A model generated the notes under the pieces. It ran no database searches. It was given only the letters and a program-made list of their open reading frames with translations, and was not told the DNA's origin. Below are positions 26,801 through 33,798 of a stretch of DNA of 64,000 nt, one piece after another. A program made the translations under genes and the position numbers. Numbering within the stretch: the first letter of the stretch is position 1; each line of letters starts with the position of its first letter. Source of the stretch: Sphingomonas sp. IBVSS2 (lineage in GTDB: Bacteria > Pseudomonadota > Alphaproteobacteria > Sphingomonadales > Sphingomonadaceae); the NCBI RefSeq assembly GCF_002127225.1, contig NZ_NFUR01000002.1, positions 310,001 through 374,000 on the forward strand, written 5' to 3'.

Positions 26801-28236
26801 ACGTGGTGAGCGTAACGCCGGCCAATTCGGCGACCACGGCGATCGCGGCCGCCGGCAACGGCGCCTATCGCCTCGACGTGACCCCGAACAACCGCTTCGG
26901 CGGGCAGATCGTCGTCGCCTATACGCTGAGCAACGTCTTCGGCGCCTCGGCTCCGTCCACGGTTACGCTCACCGTCCAGGCGCGCCCGGATCCGCGCAAC
27001 GATCCGGATATCGCCGCGATCAGCGATGCCCAGGCCGAGACGACGCGCCGCTTCGCCCGGGCGCAGGTGTCCAACTTCATGCGGCGCACCGAGCAGCTCC
27101 ACAATGGCGGCGGCGCCACCGGCCTGGCGATGGGCGTGACGCTGGCCTCGCGCGACGGTTCGGCGCCGATGCAGCGGCCCGACGACAAGAACTGGGGCCT
27201 GGCGATCACCGAGCGGATGCGCGTCTCGGGCGAGGATCCGGCGATCGGCCGACTTGCCAACAACCCGCAGTCGCGGCTCGGGCGCACCGACCAGCTCGGC
27301 TATGGCCGCACGATCGCCGACACCGGCGGGGCGGACGGCGCGGCGGGTGACGGCTCGGGCGCACCGGGCAAGGGCGCGGTGGACGAGGACGGCAATCGCC
27401 GGATCGGCTCGCTGGCCACCTGGGCGGGCGGCGCGATCGACATCGGCACGCGCGACCGGCGAACCGACCGCAGCAAGATCACCGCCACCACCGCGGGCCT
27501 CAGCGCCGGTGCCGACATAAAGCTCTCCGAGGGCGTGCTGGTCGGCCTGGGCGGCGGCTATGGCAATGATCTGAGCCGGATCGGCACCGCGGCGCAGGTG
27601 CGCGGGACCAGCACGATCTATGCGGCCTATGCGAGCATCCAGCCCGCCAGCGGGACCTTCATCGACGGCATGCTCGGCCGCGGCCAGCTCGACTTCACCA
27701 CCCGGCGCATCGCCCAGGCGGTGAACGCGACGGCCCATGGCAGCCGCGACGGCAACTACACCATCGCGGCGATCTCGCTGGGGATCGATCGCGCGGGCGG
27801 GCCGCTGCAATGGTCGATCTACGGCCGCGGCGAGTATATGGACGCGGAGCTCGACGCCTATGCGGAGAGCGGTGCCGGTCGCTACAACCTGCGCTTCGAT
27901 GCCCGCAAGGTCCGCTCGATCACCGGCACGATCGGCGGCCGCCTGGAGTATCGCCAGAAGACGGGCTTCGGTTCGATCACGCCGCGCCTGCGCGCGGAGT
28001 GGAACCACGAGTTCGCCGATGTCGATGCGCAGTGGCTCGATTACGCCGATATTCCGGGCGCCGCGATCTATGCGCTGGCGGGCAATGGCTGGAAGCGCGA
28101 ACAGCTCCAGCTCAGCTTCGGCACCCGCTTCGACATCCTGTCCAGCGGCTGGTCGTTCGACTTCGAGACCGGGTTGCGCGCAGCCCGGGGCGAGAAGGCC
28201 GGGACGCTTCAGCTCCGCCTGTCGAAGCGCTGGTGA
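20869..28236 (+). CDS. Giant Ig/TIG-repeat autotransporter
   Basis: A 2455-residue surface protein. The N-terminus is long, as in autotransporters: a basic part then LVLALSTALILLSPVAVRA (cleavage near 76). Residues about 200-285 hold a putative-Ig module (GTLPSGLSFNTGTGAITGTPT). About 286-551 hold three IPT/TIG repeats (PTVSGVSPTAGPIGGNTTVTITGTGFS). 552-1290 hold mixed Ig-like and He_PIG-type modules. About 1295-1830 hold six near-identical 90-residue cadherin-like repeats (VPYASTGTAIDLS...GADSFTYTATGPGGTS), with a degenerate seventh. A linker follows, and about 2170-2455 is an autotransporter beta-barrel ending LQLRLSKRW. The repeats would be displayed outside as an adhesin. A GGGGG ribosome site precedes the ATG. 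Codon use matches its neighbours, so recent transfer is not evident. Confidence 0.88.
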   Translation: MKQLFTPKAAHVGNMVRAGSGGRTAFRPFRWQWLAALIGLLPDIASLSNGLWRKAHALVLALSTALILLSPVAVRAADGDGCNYLRNNPADYDGGAYVITSGPVTRPAPPGNQTGIVNYASGTVLYYSYTVSDPSITARLTYSGLSGLGIDIVSNTSTGGSGSFTLPVDSRAVTPSGTIPGAGPGGTVTWTVYCGVRANQAIASATGTVGTAMNFTPVTASFGHGTYSYALSGGTLPSGLSFNTGTGAITGTPTATIAATTFTVTVSHQGTGTSSKTFALTVNPPPPTVSGVSPTAGPIGGNTTVTITGTGFSIANNTGAVLFGANPATYTIDSNTQITATSPAGSAGTVDITVTNPGGTSLTSAADRFTYVAAPTVTAVSPIAGPTGGNTTVTITGTGFSAANPTGAVKFGAAIATYTVNSDTQITATSPANAANTYDVTVTTPGGTSAISASDQFTYVAAPTVTSISPTAGPTSGGTTVTITGTGFSAANPTGAVKFGATIATYTINSNTQITVNNSPASPAGTYDVTVATPGGTSATTAADQYTYVAPPVASSFTASAIAYNATGASFSIAGHATNSPTNFAVGSATTAQGGSVSVNAAGLVTYDAPTGFRGNDSFTFTATNLGGTSAPATVTVPVSNPALASTLAGSGTRGIALSGVQINTSGGRATYSCSTLLASGALPLGTQLNPDCTVTGTPAASGNFTFTANVTDSSLGTGPFTQATGSLTLNIAAPTVTLSPAAGALPGATVGTSYSQSFTGGGGTPGYTFAITGGALPTGLTLSAAGALTGTPTATGPSNFDVTVTDGSSVGSGGPYTRMQSYSITVVSGGQTISFAALPNASLSASPLTLSATATSGLTVAFASTTTSVCTVSGTSLTLLQIGTCSITASQAGDANWTAASDVSHSFTVTPANLVLATGSASGLIVGGSYSQANTASGGLTPYTYSLDAGAFVPGTTLGSDGTVSGSATVAGSFSYRIKVTDGQGTPVTAIGSIVTVTIAKGNQAITFASTAPSGATVGGATYAVSATTPSSLVVAFSSATTAVCTISGNIVSMVGTGTCTINADQAGDTNWNPAAQVQQSFTVGAAGAVTASLSFSSASLGVGSTGTLTITLTNPNSSATPSIAPLLGGSALLSRVSGAPGGSCGASGADSGANYQFNPFSVAPGTCTVTLGYTGTTPGSTSGFVLGAFTPSGYPTTGATNSGSIAVVPTVTGVSPPSGPVSQVVTVSGTGFSTTPGSNTVTFGSAGNGTVTAASATSLTVTTPGTGSGPVNLTVTVNGQTSTNSVAYTFIDKPIAANKPGVAVPYNSTGTAIDLSTSITGGPHSSIAIGTAAAHGTTSIAGDVVTYTPTAGYFGTDSFTYTATGAGGTSNVATVSLTVATPTAPTAADKNAAIPYNSTGTAIDLAPSIGGVYSTVAIGTAPTHGTVSIAGAVVTYTPTANYYGPDSFTYTATGPGGTSAPGTVALTVATPPAPVAADKSGVGVPYASTGTAIDLSASVTGVHSSIAIGTAPAHGTVTIAGDVVTYTPNPATYYGADSFTYTATGPGGTSAPATVTLTVATPAAPVAANKSGVAVPYASTGTAIDLSASVTGVHSSIAIGTGPQHGTVSVAGDVVTYTPSPATYYGADSFTYTATGPGGTSAPATVSLTVATPPAPTVADKSGVAVPYASTGTAIDLSGSISGVRGSIAIGTAPAHGTVTIAGEVVTYTPAATYYGADSFTYTATGPGGTSAPATVSLTVATPAAPTAANKTGVAVGYNSGGTPIDLAPSVTGVHSMLTVATAPAHGTTTVNGDVVTYVPTSGYFGADSFTYTVTGPGGTSAAATVSLTVANPPPPNAGPGTSTVAGSTTTAGTSVQINLSALVTGVYDSIQLASQPAHGTVTLSGGAGPSLTPVAVAATSPYIATYTPAANFAGTDSFTYVAVGPGGTSAPGTVTITVVGQVPVAAPKTASAGDGQMVSVMLTDGAVRGPFTGANVVSVTPANSATTAIAAAGNGAYRLDVTPNNRFGGQIVVAYTLSNVFGASAPSTVTLTVQARPDPRNDPDIAAISDAQAETTRRFARAQVSNFMRRTEQLHNGGGATGLAMGVTLASRDGSAPMQRPDDKNWGLAITERMRVSGEDPAIGRLANNPQSRLGRTDQLGYGRTIADTGGADGAAGDGSGAPGKGAVDEDGNRRIGSLATWAGGAIDIGTRDRRTDRSKITATTAGLSAGADIKLSEGVLVGLGGGYGNDLSRIGTAAQVRGTSTIYAAYASIQPASGTFIDGMLGRGQLDFTTRRIAQAVNATAHGSRDGNYTIAAISLGIDRAGGPLQWSIYGRGEYMDAELDAYAESGAGRYNLRFDARKVRSITGTIGGRLEYRQKTGFGSITPRLRAEWNHEFADVDAQWLDYADIPGAAIYALAGNGWKREQLQLSFGTRFDILSSGWSFDFETGLRAARGEKAGTLQLRLSKRW
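24760..26370 (+). repeat. Tandem 270-273-base coding repeats
   Basis: Within the giant gene, in-frame repeat units recur every 270-273 bases; the matching GAC/AAC-AAG codons of three units start at 25306, 25579 and 25852. The central units are close to identical at DNA level over long stretches, so copy number may change by recombination. The outer units are more diverged. Confidence 0.85.
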
Positions 28237-28333
28237 GGAAAGGGGCCCGGGGCGGCTGCGCCATCCCGGGCCTGTTCCCGGTCGGGCCTTTATCGCCAAG
28301 GCGGCGAGCACCGGGTTCCGGCCTGGGGCTCGC

Positions 28334-28690
28334 CTAGGATAGCAGCCTTGCGAGCGCGTCGGCCAGCTGGGCTTCGCGATAGGGTTTCTCGATCATCGGC
28401 ACCTTCTTGCCGAACCCTTCCGGCGGGGCGCCATAGCCGCTGGCAAAGGCGAAGGGCACGCCGCGCGCGCGCAACGCCTCCGCGATCGGGGTGCTGCGTT
28501 CTCCGCTCAGGTTTATGTCGAGGATCGCCACGTCGAAGCCGCCGCCCTCGGCCAGCGCCAGCCCGTCGGCCAGCCGGCTCGCCGGGCCGATCGTTTCGCA
28601 ACCCAGCGCTTCGAGCAGATCCTCGAGATACATGGCGACGACCGGCTCGTCCTCGACGACGAGCACGCGCAGGCCCCGGAGCCCGCTCAC
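28334..28690 (-). CDS. Single-domain response regulator
   Basis: A 118-residue receiver with no output domain. E-D-E acidic cluster in VVEDEPVVAMYLED, phospho-acceptor in AILDINLSGE, S in FASGYG, and K in MIEKPYRE. The start is a GTG at 28690 that overlaps the stop of the upstream HWE-type kinase by 4 bases (GTGA), so it is almost surely the partner of that kinase. Such orphan receivers next to HWE kinases pass the phosphate on or drain it. Confidence 0.85.
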   Translation of the reverse strand: MSGLRGLRVLVVEDEPVVAMYLEDLLEALGCETIGPASRLADGLALAEGGGFDVAILDINLSGERSTPIAEALRARGVPFAFASGYGAPPEGFGKKVPMIEKPYREAQLADALARLLS

Positions 28691-30828
28691 GCGGCGCCCT
28701 CGGGCAGCGGGGCGTCGACGATGCAGACCAGCCCCTCCGGGCGGAATTCGATGCGCACCGTGCCGCCCAGTTCGGCGGCGAGGCCGCGTTCGATCATCCG
28801 CGTGCCGAAGCCGCGCCGTGTCGGCGCCACGACCGGCGGGCCGCCCGCTTCCTCCCAGCGCAGCGCGAGCCTGGCGAGGCCGCCGAGGTGCGCGCGCTGC
28901 CAATGGACGGTGATCCGCCCCTCGGGCCATGACAGGGCGCCATGCTTCACGGCGTTGGTCGCCAGCTCGTGGATGGCCAGCGCCAGGCTGATCGCGGTCT
29001 TGGGCTGGATCGACAGGTCCGGGCCGTCGAGCGCGAAGCGGCTCGGCTCGCCGTGCGGGCGCAGGGCGTCCTCGATGATCCGGCGCATCGAGACCAGGCC
29101 CCAATGCTCGCGCGTCAACAGATTGTGCGCTTCGGAAAGCGCGGCGAGCCGGCCCTCGAACGCGGCACGGGCCTGGGGCGGGGGCACGTCGTCCTTGAAG
29201 CTCTGCCGGGCGATGCCCTGCACGATCGCCAGCGTGTTCTTCACCCGGTGGTTCAGCTCGTCGATCAGCAGGCGGAGATGCGCTTCCGCGCGCTTCGCCT
29301 CGGTCATGTCGCGCCCGATGGCGTGCAGCGCCACCGGGCGGCCCTGCGCATCGAGGTTCAGCCGCGAATTGACTTCCCAGATCAGCTCGCGTCCATCCTT
29401 GGCGCGCAATTTCAGCGTCAGCCGGGTCGAGCCGCCATGCTGCAGCTTGCGGTTGAACGCATCCATGCTGATCGCGAACTGGTCCTCGTCCATGAAATCG
29501 CGGATCGAACGGCCGAGGATCTCGTCCTCGCGATAGCCTATCGCCTCCACCACCGCCGGATTCACCGAGGTCACCCGATTGTCGAGCGTGGTGGTGATCA
29601 GGAAGTCGTTGGCCTGTTCGAAGATCGTGCGGAAGCGCGCCTCGCTCTCGCGCAATTCCTGTTCGGCGCGCTTGCGGTCGGTGACGTCGAACGAGACGCC
29701 GACGAAGCGGCTCGGCCGGCCGTCGCCATAGTCGATCCGGCTGCCATGGCTCTGCAGCCAGCGCTCGGCGCCGTCCACGGCACGCACTATGCGATAAGTG
29801 ATCGCATAGGGCTCGCCCGCAGTGAAACAACGCATCGCGGCGTCGTGCACCATCGTCCGGTCGTCGGGATGCGCGCGCGCGATCCACTCGTCGAAGCTGC
29901 CGCGCGGATCGGCACGGCGCGGCATGCCGAGCAGGTCGAAGCGGTTGGGCGACCAGGCGCCCTCCATCGTGTCGAGATCCAGCTCCCAGGTGGCCATGCC
30001 GGCCGCCTCGGTGGCCAGGCGCAGCGTCTCCTCGCTCTTGCGCAGCGCATCCTCGTCCGCCCGCCGCTGGGTGACGTCCAGCGTCACCGAGAGCACCCCG
30101 AAGGGCTCGCCGGAGGGCCGGCGGATCACCGCGACCGAATTGTTCACCCAGACCACGCCGCCGTCCTGGCGGACATAGCGTTTCTCATGGGTATAGGGCG
30201 TGCCGTCCCGCACCACCTGCTCGAACAGCGGCAGGTTGCGGGCGAGATCGTCCGGATGGGTGATCTGCTGCATCGTCATGCCGCCCATCAGCGCCTCGCG
30301 GCTCCAGCCGGCGATCTCGCAGAAGCGATCGTTGACCAGCGTGAAGCGGCCCGCGATGTCCACCTGGGCGAAGCCGGCCGTGGTCTGGCTGATGAACGCC
30401 GAAAGCTGCGCCTCCCGCTCGCGCAGCGCGAGTTCGGCGGTCTTGGCCTCGGTCACGTCATGGGCGACGCCGATGAAGCCGATATGGTGCCCTTGCGCAT
30501 CCCAGCGCGGCTGCGAGGTGGAGTGGAGCCAGCGCCACTCGCCATGGACGTTGCGATAGCGCCCCTCGAGCTCGAAAGTGCCGAGGCTCGCCTCGCCGGC
30601 GACCGATTGCGCAAGGACCTGCGCGGCATCGTCCGGATGGATGATCCGCCGCCAGTCGAAGTCGAGCGCCTCCTGATAGGAGACGCCGAGGAACGCGACA
30701 TAGGCGCGATTGACGAAGCTGCGCTTGCGATCCAGCCGAGTCACCCAAACGGCGACGGGGGCGCTGTCCGCGATCATGCGGAACTCGTCCTCGCCCACCG
30801 GAAGCGGTTCTGCCGGTGCGTCGGTCAT
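28687..30828 (-). CDS. Multi-PAS HWE-family sensor histidine kinase
   Basis: A 713-residue soluble kinase with no membrane segment. Four PAS/PAC modules run in order (about 14-135, 140-262, 272-394 and 398-518), each ending in a D-V/M-T-x-x-K/R linker. The phospho-acceptor region LIDELNHRVKNTLAIVQGIARQS (His near 526) and the ATPase with HELATNAVKHGALS and RRGFGTRMIERGLAAELGG are typical of HWE/HisKA_2 kinases. Ligands (heme, flavin or other) cannot be told; the LOV motif GxNCRFLQ is absent, so blue-light sensing is unlikely. It overlaps the receiver gene downstream. Confidence 0.88.
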   Translation of the reverse strand: MTDAPAEPLPVGEDEFRMIADSAPVAVWVTRLDRKRSFVNRAYVAFLGVSYQEALDFDWRRIIHPDDAAQVLAQSVAGEASLGTFELEGRYRNVHGEWRWLHSTSQPRWDAQGHHIGFIGVAHDVTEAKTAELALREREAQLSAFISQTTAGFAQVDIAGRFTLVNDRFCEIAGWSREALMGGMTMQQITHPDDLARNLPLFEQVVRDGTPYTHEKRYVRQDGGVVWVNNSVAVIRRPSGEPFGVLSVTLDVTQRRADEDALRKSEETLRLATEAAGMATWELDLDTMEGAWSPNRFDLLGMPRRADPRGSFDEWIARAHPDDRTMVHDAAMRCFTAGEPYAITYRIVRAVDGAERWLQSHGSRIDYGDGRPSRFVGVSFDVTDRKRAEQELRESEARFRTIFEQANDFLITTTLDNRVTSVNPAVVEAIGYREDEILGRSIRDFMDEDQFAISMDAFNRKLQHGGSTRLTLKLRAKDGRELIWEVNSRLNLDAQGRPVALHAIGRDMTEAKRAEAHLRLLIDELNHRVKNTLAIVQGIARQSFKDDVPPPQARAAFEGRLAALSEAHNLLTREHWGLVSMRRIIEDALRPHGEPSRFALDGPDLSIQPKTAISLALAIHELATNAVKHGALSWPEGRITVHWQRAHLGGLARLALRWEEAGGPPVVAPTRRGFGTRMIERGLAAELGGTVRIEFRPEGLVCIVDAPLPEGAA

Positions 30829-30889
30829 CGGGGGCCGATGGAAAGCATCAGCAATTTCCTAGCCTTGCGCCAAGGTAGATCAAGGCTCG

Positions 30890-31759
30890 TCACCGGCGCA
30901 TCGCAAGCACCGCCCGTGCGCGCTTCAGGTGCGGCATGTCGAGCATCTCGCCGTCCAGACCGATCGTGCCGGCGCCGGGGGCCGCGGCGAAGGCCGCGAC
31001 GATCCGCTCGGCGCGATCGATCTCCATGGAGGAGGGCGAGAAGGCGCGGTTGATCACCGGCACCTGATCGGGATGGATGGCGAGCATCCCGCGGAAACCC
31101 GCGCGGCGTGCCTTGGTTGCAACCTTCTCTAGCCCCTCGAGGTCGCGGAAGTCGCCATGGATCGTCTCGATCGGCGTCACGGCCGCGGCGGCGGCCCCGG
31201 CAAGGGCCAGGGCGCGGAAGACCTGGTAGGGAAAGTCATATTCGCCGGTCTCGTCGCGATTATGGGTGGCGCCCAGCGCAGTGGCGCTGTCCTCCGCCCC
31301 CCAGGTGAGCGCGGCGAGGCGCGGGCAGCCGGCATAATCGCCCAGGCCGAAGATGGCCGGCGCGGTTTCCGTCGCCACCACGATCGTGCGGATCCCGCCC
31401 TGGGGCAGGCCGTGGGCGGCCTCGAGCGCGGTGAGATAATGGTGGAGCAGTTCGGCCTCGGCCCGGGTCGCCTTGGGCAGCATGATCCCGTCGGGCGCCC
31501 CCGGCACGATGGCGGCGAGGTCGAGCAGCGCGTGCGGCGTGTCGAGCGGGTTGATCCGCACCCATTGCGGCTGGGCACGCGCGGCGGCCTTCAGATGCCC
31601 GGCGACCAATGCGCGGGCGGCGGGCTTGTTGGCCTCGGCCACGGCGTCCTCGAGGTCGAGCAGCACCAGATCGGCTTCGCTCGCGCCTGCCTTGGCGAGC
31701 TTGCGCTCGGAATCGCCCGGCGCGAACAACAGCGATCGGGCGGCCAGCGGGTCGGTCAT
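30890..31759 (-). CDS. CitE-like HpcH/HpaI aldolase/lyase
   Basis: A 289-residue CoA-ester lyase-like TIM barrel. RSLLFAPGDSERKLAKAGASEADLVLLDLEDAV opens the barrel, WVRINPLDT has the Arg, LPKATRAEAELL and VVATETAPAIFGL follow, and GFRGMLAIHPDQVPVINRAFSP is the usual C-terminal region. The E in ETA and D in DLED are expected Mg ligands. The family includes citrate, malyl-CoA, mesaconyl- and citramalyl-CoA lyases; without citD/citF nearby the citrate role is unlikely. GGAGG precedes the ATG but lies in a hairpin. Confidence 0.82.
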   Translation of the reverse strand: MTDPLAARSLLFAPGDSERKLAKAGASEADLVLLDLEDAVAEANKPAARALVAGHLKAAARAQPQWVRINPLDTPHALLDLAAIVPGAPDGIMLPKATRAEAELLHHYLTALEAAHGLPQGGIRTIVVATETAPAIFGLGDYAGCPRLAALTWGAEDSATALGATHNRDETGEYDFPYQVFRALALAGAAAAAVTPIETIHGDFRDLEGLEKVATKARRAGFRGMLAIHPDQVPVINRAFSPSSMEIDRAERIVAAFAAAPGAGTIGLDGEMLDMPHLKRARAVLAMRR

Positions 31760-31762
31760 GCA

Positions 31763-31780
31763 TCCTCCTATTGTGGAGGA
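31763..31780 (-). promoter_or_regulatory. Hairpin that hides the CitE-like gene's ribosome site
   Basis: On the minus strand TCCTCC-ACAATA-GGAGGA is a perfect 6-bp stem with a 6-base loop. The right arm contains the Shine-Dalgarno GGAGG, and the ATG follows within a few bases. The pairing is visible; its regulatory use is inference. Confidence 0.4.
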
Positions 31781-31905
31781 CTTGCTATCGCGCGGGGACC
31801 GGCGGGTAAACCGCGTGCAGTCCTTAACCCTTGGCGACGGTTTTCGCTCTGTGCAGCTGCCGGATTTTACCCCTCCTTAACGCTGTCCGCTTACCTCGTT
31901 TGGGG

Positions 31906-33798
31906 ATGAGCGAGGGGATTTCGAACGTGCGCATTCTGATCGTGGACGACGAACCGGCGATGCACGAATCATATCGCCAGGTGTTCGGGGCCCGCAGCAC
32001 AGGCAATGCCAGCGCGCTGAACGCGATGGCGGCCGAGCTGTTCGGCGACGACGATGGGGCGCCCGAGCCGGCCAACGACGCGATCGATTTCCAATGCGCG
32101 CACTTCAACCAGGGCCTCGACGCGGTCGAGGCGATCAAGGACTCGCTCGAGACCGGCAAGCGTTTCTCCGTCGCCTTCATCGACGTGCGCATGCCGCCGG
32201 GGATCGACGGCAAGGAGACCGCGCGGCGCATCCGCGCGCTCGATCCCGACATCAACCTCGTCATCGTCACCGGCTATTCGGATTTCTCGCCCCTCGACAT
32301 CAGCCGCGCCGCCGGCCCGGCCGACAAGATCTTCTACATCGCCAAGCCCTTCCAGGCCGAAGAGGTGATCCAGACCGCCACTGCGCTCGCGCATCGCTGG
32401 GAGGCGGACGCCAAGCTACGCAGCGCGATCACCCTGCTCGAGGAACAGAAGCTCGAGCTCGCCGCCAATGAATCGCGCGCCGTGCACATGGCGAACCATG
32501 ATTCGCTCACCGATGCACCCAATCGCCTCGCCTTCCTGCAGATGCTCGGCAAGGCGGTGAAGGGCGAGCAATGCTTTGCCATGGCGATGATGGACCTCGA
32601 CCGGTTCAAGATCGTCAACGACACGCTCGGCCATCTCGCCGGTGACGAACTGATCCGCATGGTCTGCGAGATACTGCGCCAGCAGGTGCCCGACCATGGT
32701 TTCGTCGCGCGCCTGGGCGGCGACGAGTTCGCGATGCTCTATCCGGTGACCGGCGAGGACGAGGCGACGATGATCGCCGAGCGGATGCTCAAGGCCGTGT
32801 CGATCAGCTTCAAGGTATTCGGGCATTCGGTCCAGGGCGGTGCCTCGGTCGGCCTGATGGTCGTCCAGCCGCGCACGATCCACGATCCGATCGACGTGAT
32901 GCGCCGCGCCGATCTCGCGCTCAACGAAGCCAAGCACAATGGCCGCGGCATCGTCCGCCTGTTCGACGAAGTGATGGACGAATCGATCCGCTTCCGCCGC
33001 CAGATCGAGGGCGGGCTCTCCGAAGCGATCGCCAAGGGCGAGCTCAAGCTGGTCTTCCAGCCGATCGCCGGGCGCGACGAGCTGGAGATCACCGGTTTCG
33101 AAGCGCTGATCCGCTGGTGCAGCCCGGAATATGGCATGGTCTCGCCGGGCATGTTCATCCCGATCGCCGAGGAATCGAACCTGATCCACGAACTGGGCGA
33201 CTGGGTGATCGACCAGGCGGTGGAGACGCTCAAGACCTGGCCGGGCCAATATGTCTCGGTCAACTTCTCGCCGCGCCAGTTCCGCCGCCACAATTTCGTC
33301 GGCCATGTGATGGAGCGCGTGGTGAACGCCGGCGTGGAGCCCGGCCGCTTCCAGATCGAGATCACCGAGACTGCGATCTTCGACGATGTCGAGCGCGCCG
33401 CCGAGACGCTGTTCAAGCTCCGCCAGATGGGCTTCCGCATCGCGCTGGACGATTTCGGCACCGGCTATTCGAGCCTCTACAACATCCGCCGCTTCGCGCT
33501 CGATTGCCTGAAGATCGACCGCAGCTTCGTCGACGGCATGGGCCGGGAGCGCGAGAGCGCGGCGATCGTCCATTCGATCATCCATCTCGGCCGGGCGCTG
33601 GGCATGGAAGTGGTCGCCGAGGGCGTGGAGACCGAGGCGCAGCTCCAGGCGCTCCGCCTCGCCGGCTGCAGCCATCTCCAGGGCTATTATCTCGCGCGCC
33701 CGATGGATGCCGAGGACGCGCTGGTGCTCGCGCGGAAGGGACATATCGGCGATGCGGAGCCCGCCGAAGTCGAGCTGGGCAACGGGACGCACGGCTGA
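31906..33798 (+). CDS. Receiver-GGDEF-EAL c-di-GMP enzyme
   Basis: A response regulator of about 630 residues that may both make and break c-di-GMP. The receiver has IVDDEP, phospho-acceptor in AFIDVRMPPG and K in IAKPFQAEE, with an atypical insertion before the Asp. The cyclase domain starts NHDSLTDAPNRLAF and has an intact LGGDEFAML site. The EAL domain has FEALIRW, VNFSPRQF, QIEITET, DDFGTGYSS, LKIDRSF and AEGVE, so it looks active. Starts: ATG 31906 has a weak ribosome site, while a GTG at 31927 has GAGGGG at 9 bases and would begin exactly at the receiver. The stop overlaps the next start (TGATG). Confidence 0.87.
   Translation: MSEGISNVRILIVDDEPAMHESYRQVFGARSTGNASALNAMAAELFGDDDGAPEPANDAIDFQCAHFNQGLDAVEAIKDSLETGKRFSVAFIDVRMPPGIDGKETARRIRALDPDINLVIVTGYSDFSPLDISRAAGPADKIFYIAKPFQAEEVIQTATALAHRWEADAKLRSAITLLEEQKLELAANESRAVHMANHDSLTDAPNRLAFLQMLGKAVKGEQCFAMAMMDLDRFKIVNDTLGHLAGDELIRMVCEILRQQVPDHGFVARLGGDEFAMLYPVTGEDEATMIAERMLKAVSISFKVFGHSVQGGASVGLMVVQPRTIHDPIDVMRRADLALNEAKHNGRGIVRLFDEVMDESIRFRRQIEGGLSEAIAKGELKLVFQPIAGRDELEITGFEALIRWCSPEYGMVSPGMFIPIAEESNLIHELGDWVIDQAVETLKTWPGQYVSVNFSPRQFRRHNFVGHVMERVVNAGVEPGRFQIEITETAIFDDVERAAETLFKLRQMGFRIALDDFGTGYSSLYNIRRFALDCLKIDRSFVDGMGRERESAAIVHSIIHLGRALGMEVVAEGVETEAQLQALRLAGCSHLQGYYLARPMDAEDALVLARKGHIGDAEPAEVELGNGTHG

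Noticed and set aside
18829..28236. Prophage, suggested by the tail-collar protein
   Set aside because: No integrase, terminase, capsid, tail tube or lysis gene is present, and codon use and GC match the surroundings.
20743..28311. A 2522-codon open frame on the minus strand opposite the giant autotransporter gene
   Set aside because: It is Arg/Gly/His-rich with no domain, signal or ribosome site. High-GC codon bias and tandem repeats on the plus strand remove stops from this frame. The plus-strand frame has clear Ig, TIG and barrel domains.
28942..31053. A 703-codon open frame opposite the multi-PAS kinase
   Set aside because: Composition typical of antisense frames in GC-rich genes, and it crosses the gap between two real genes.
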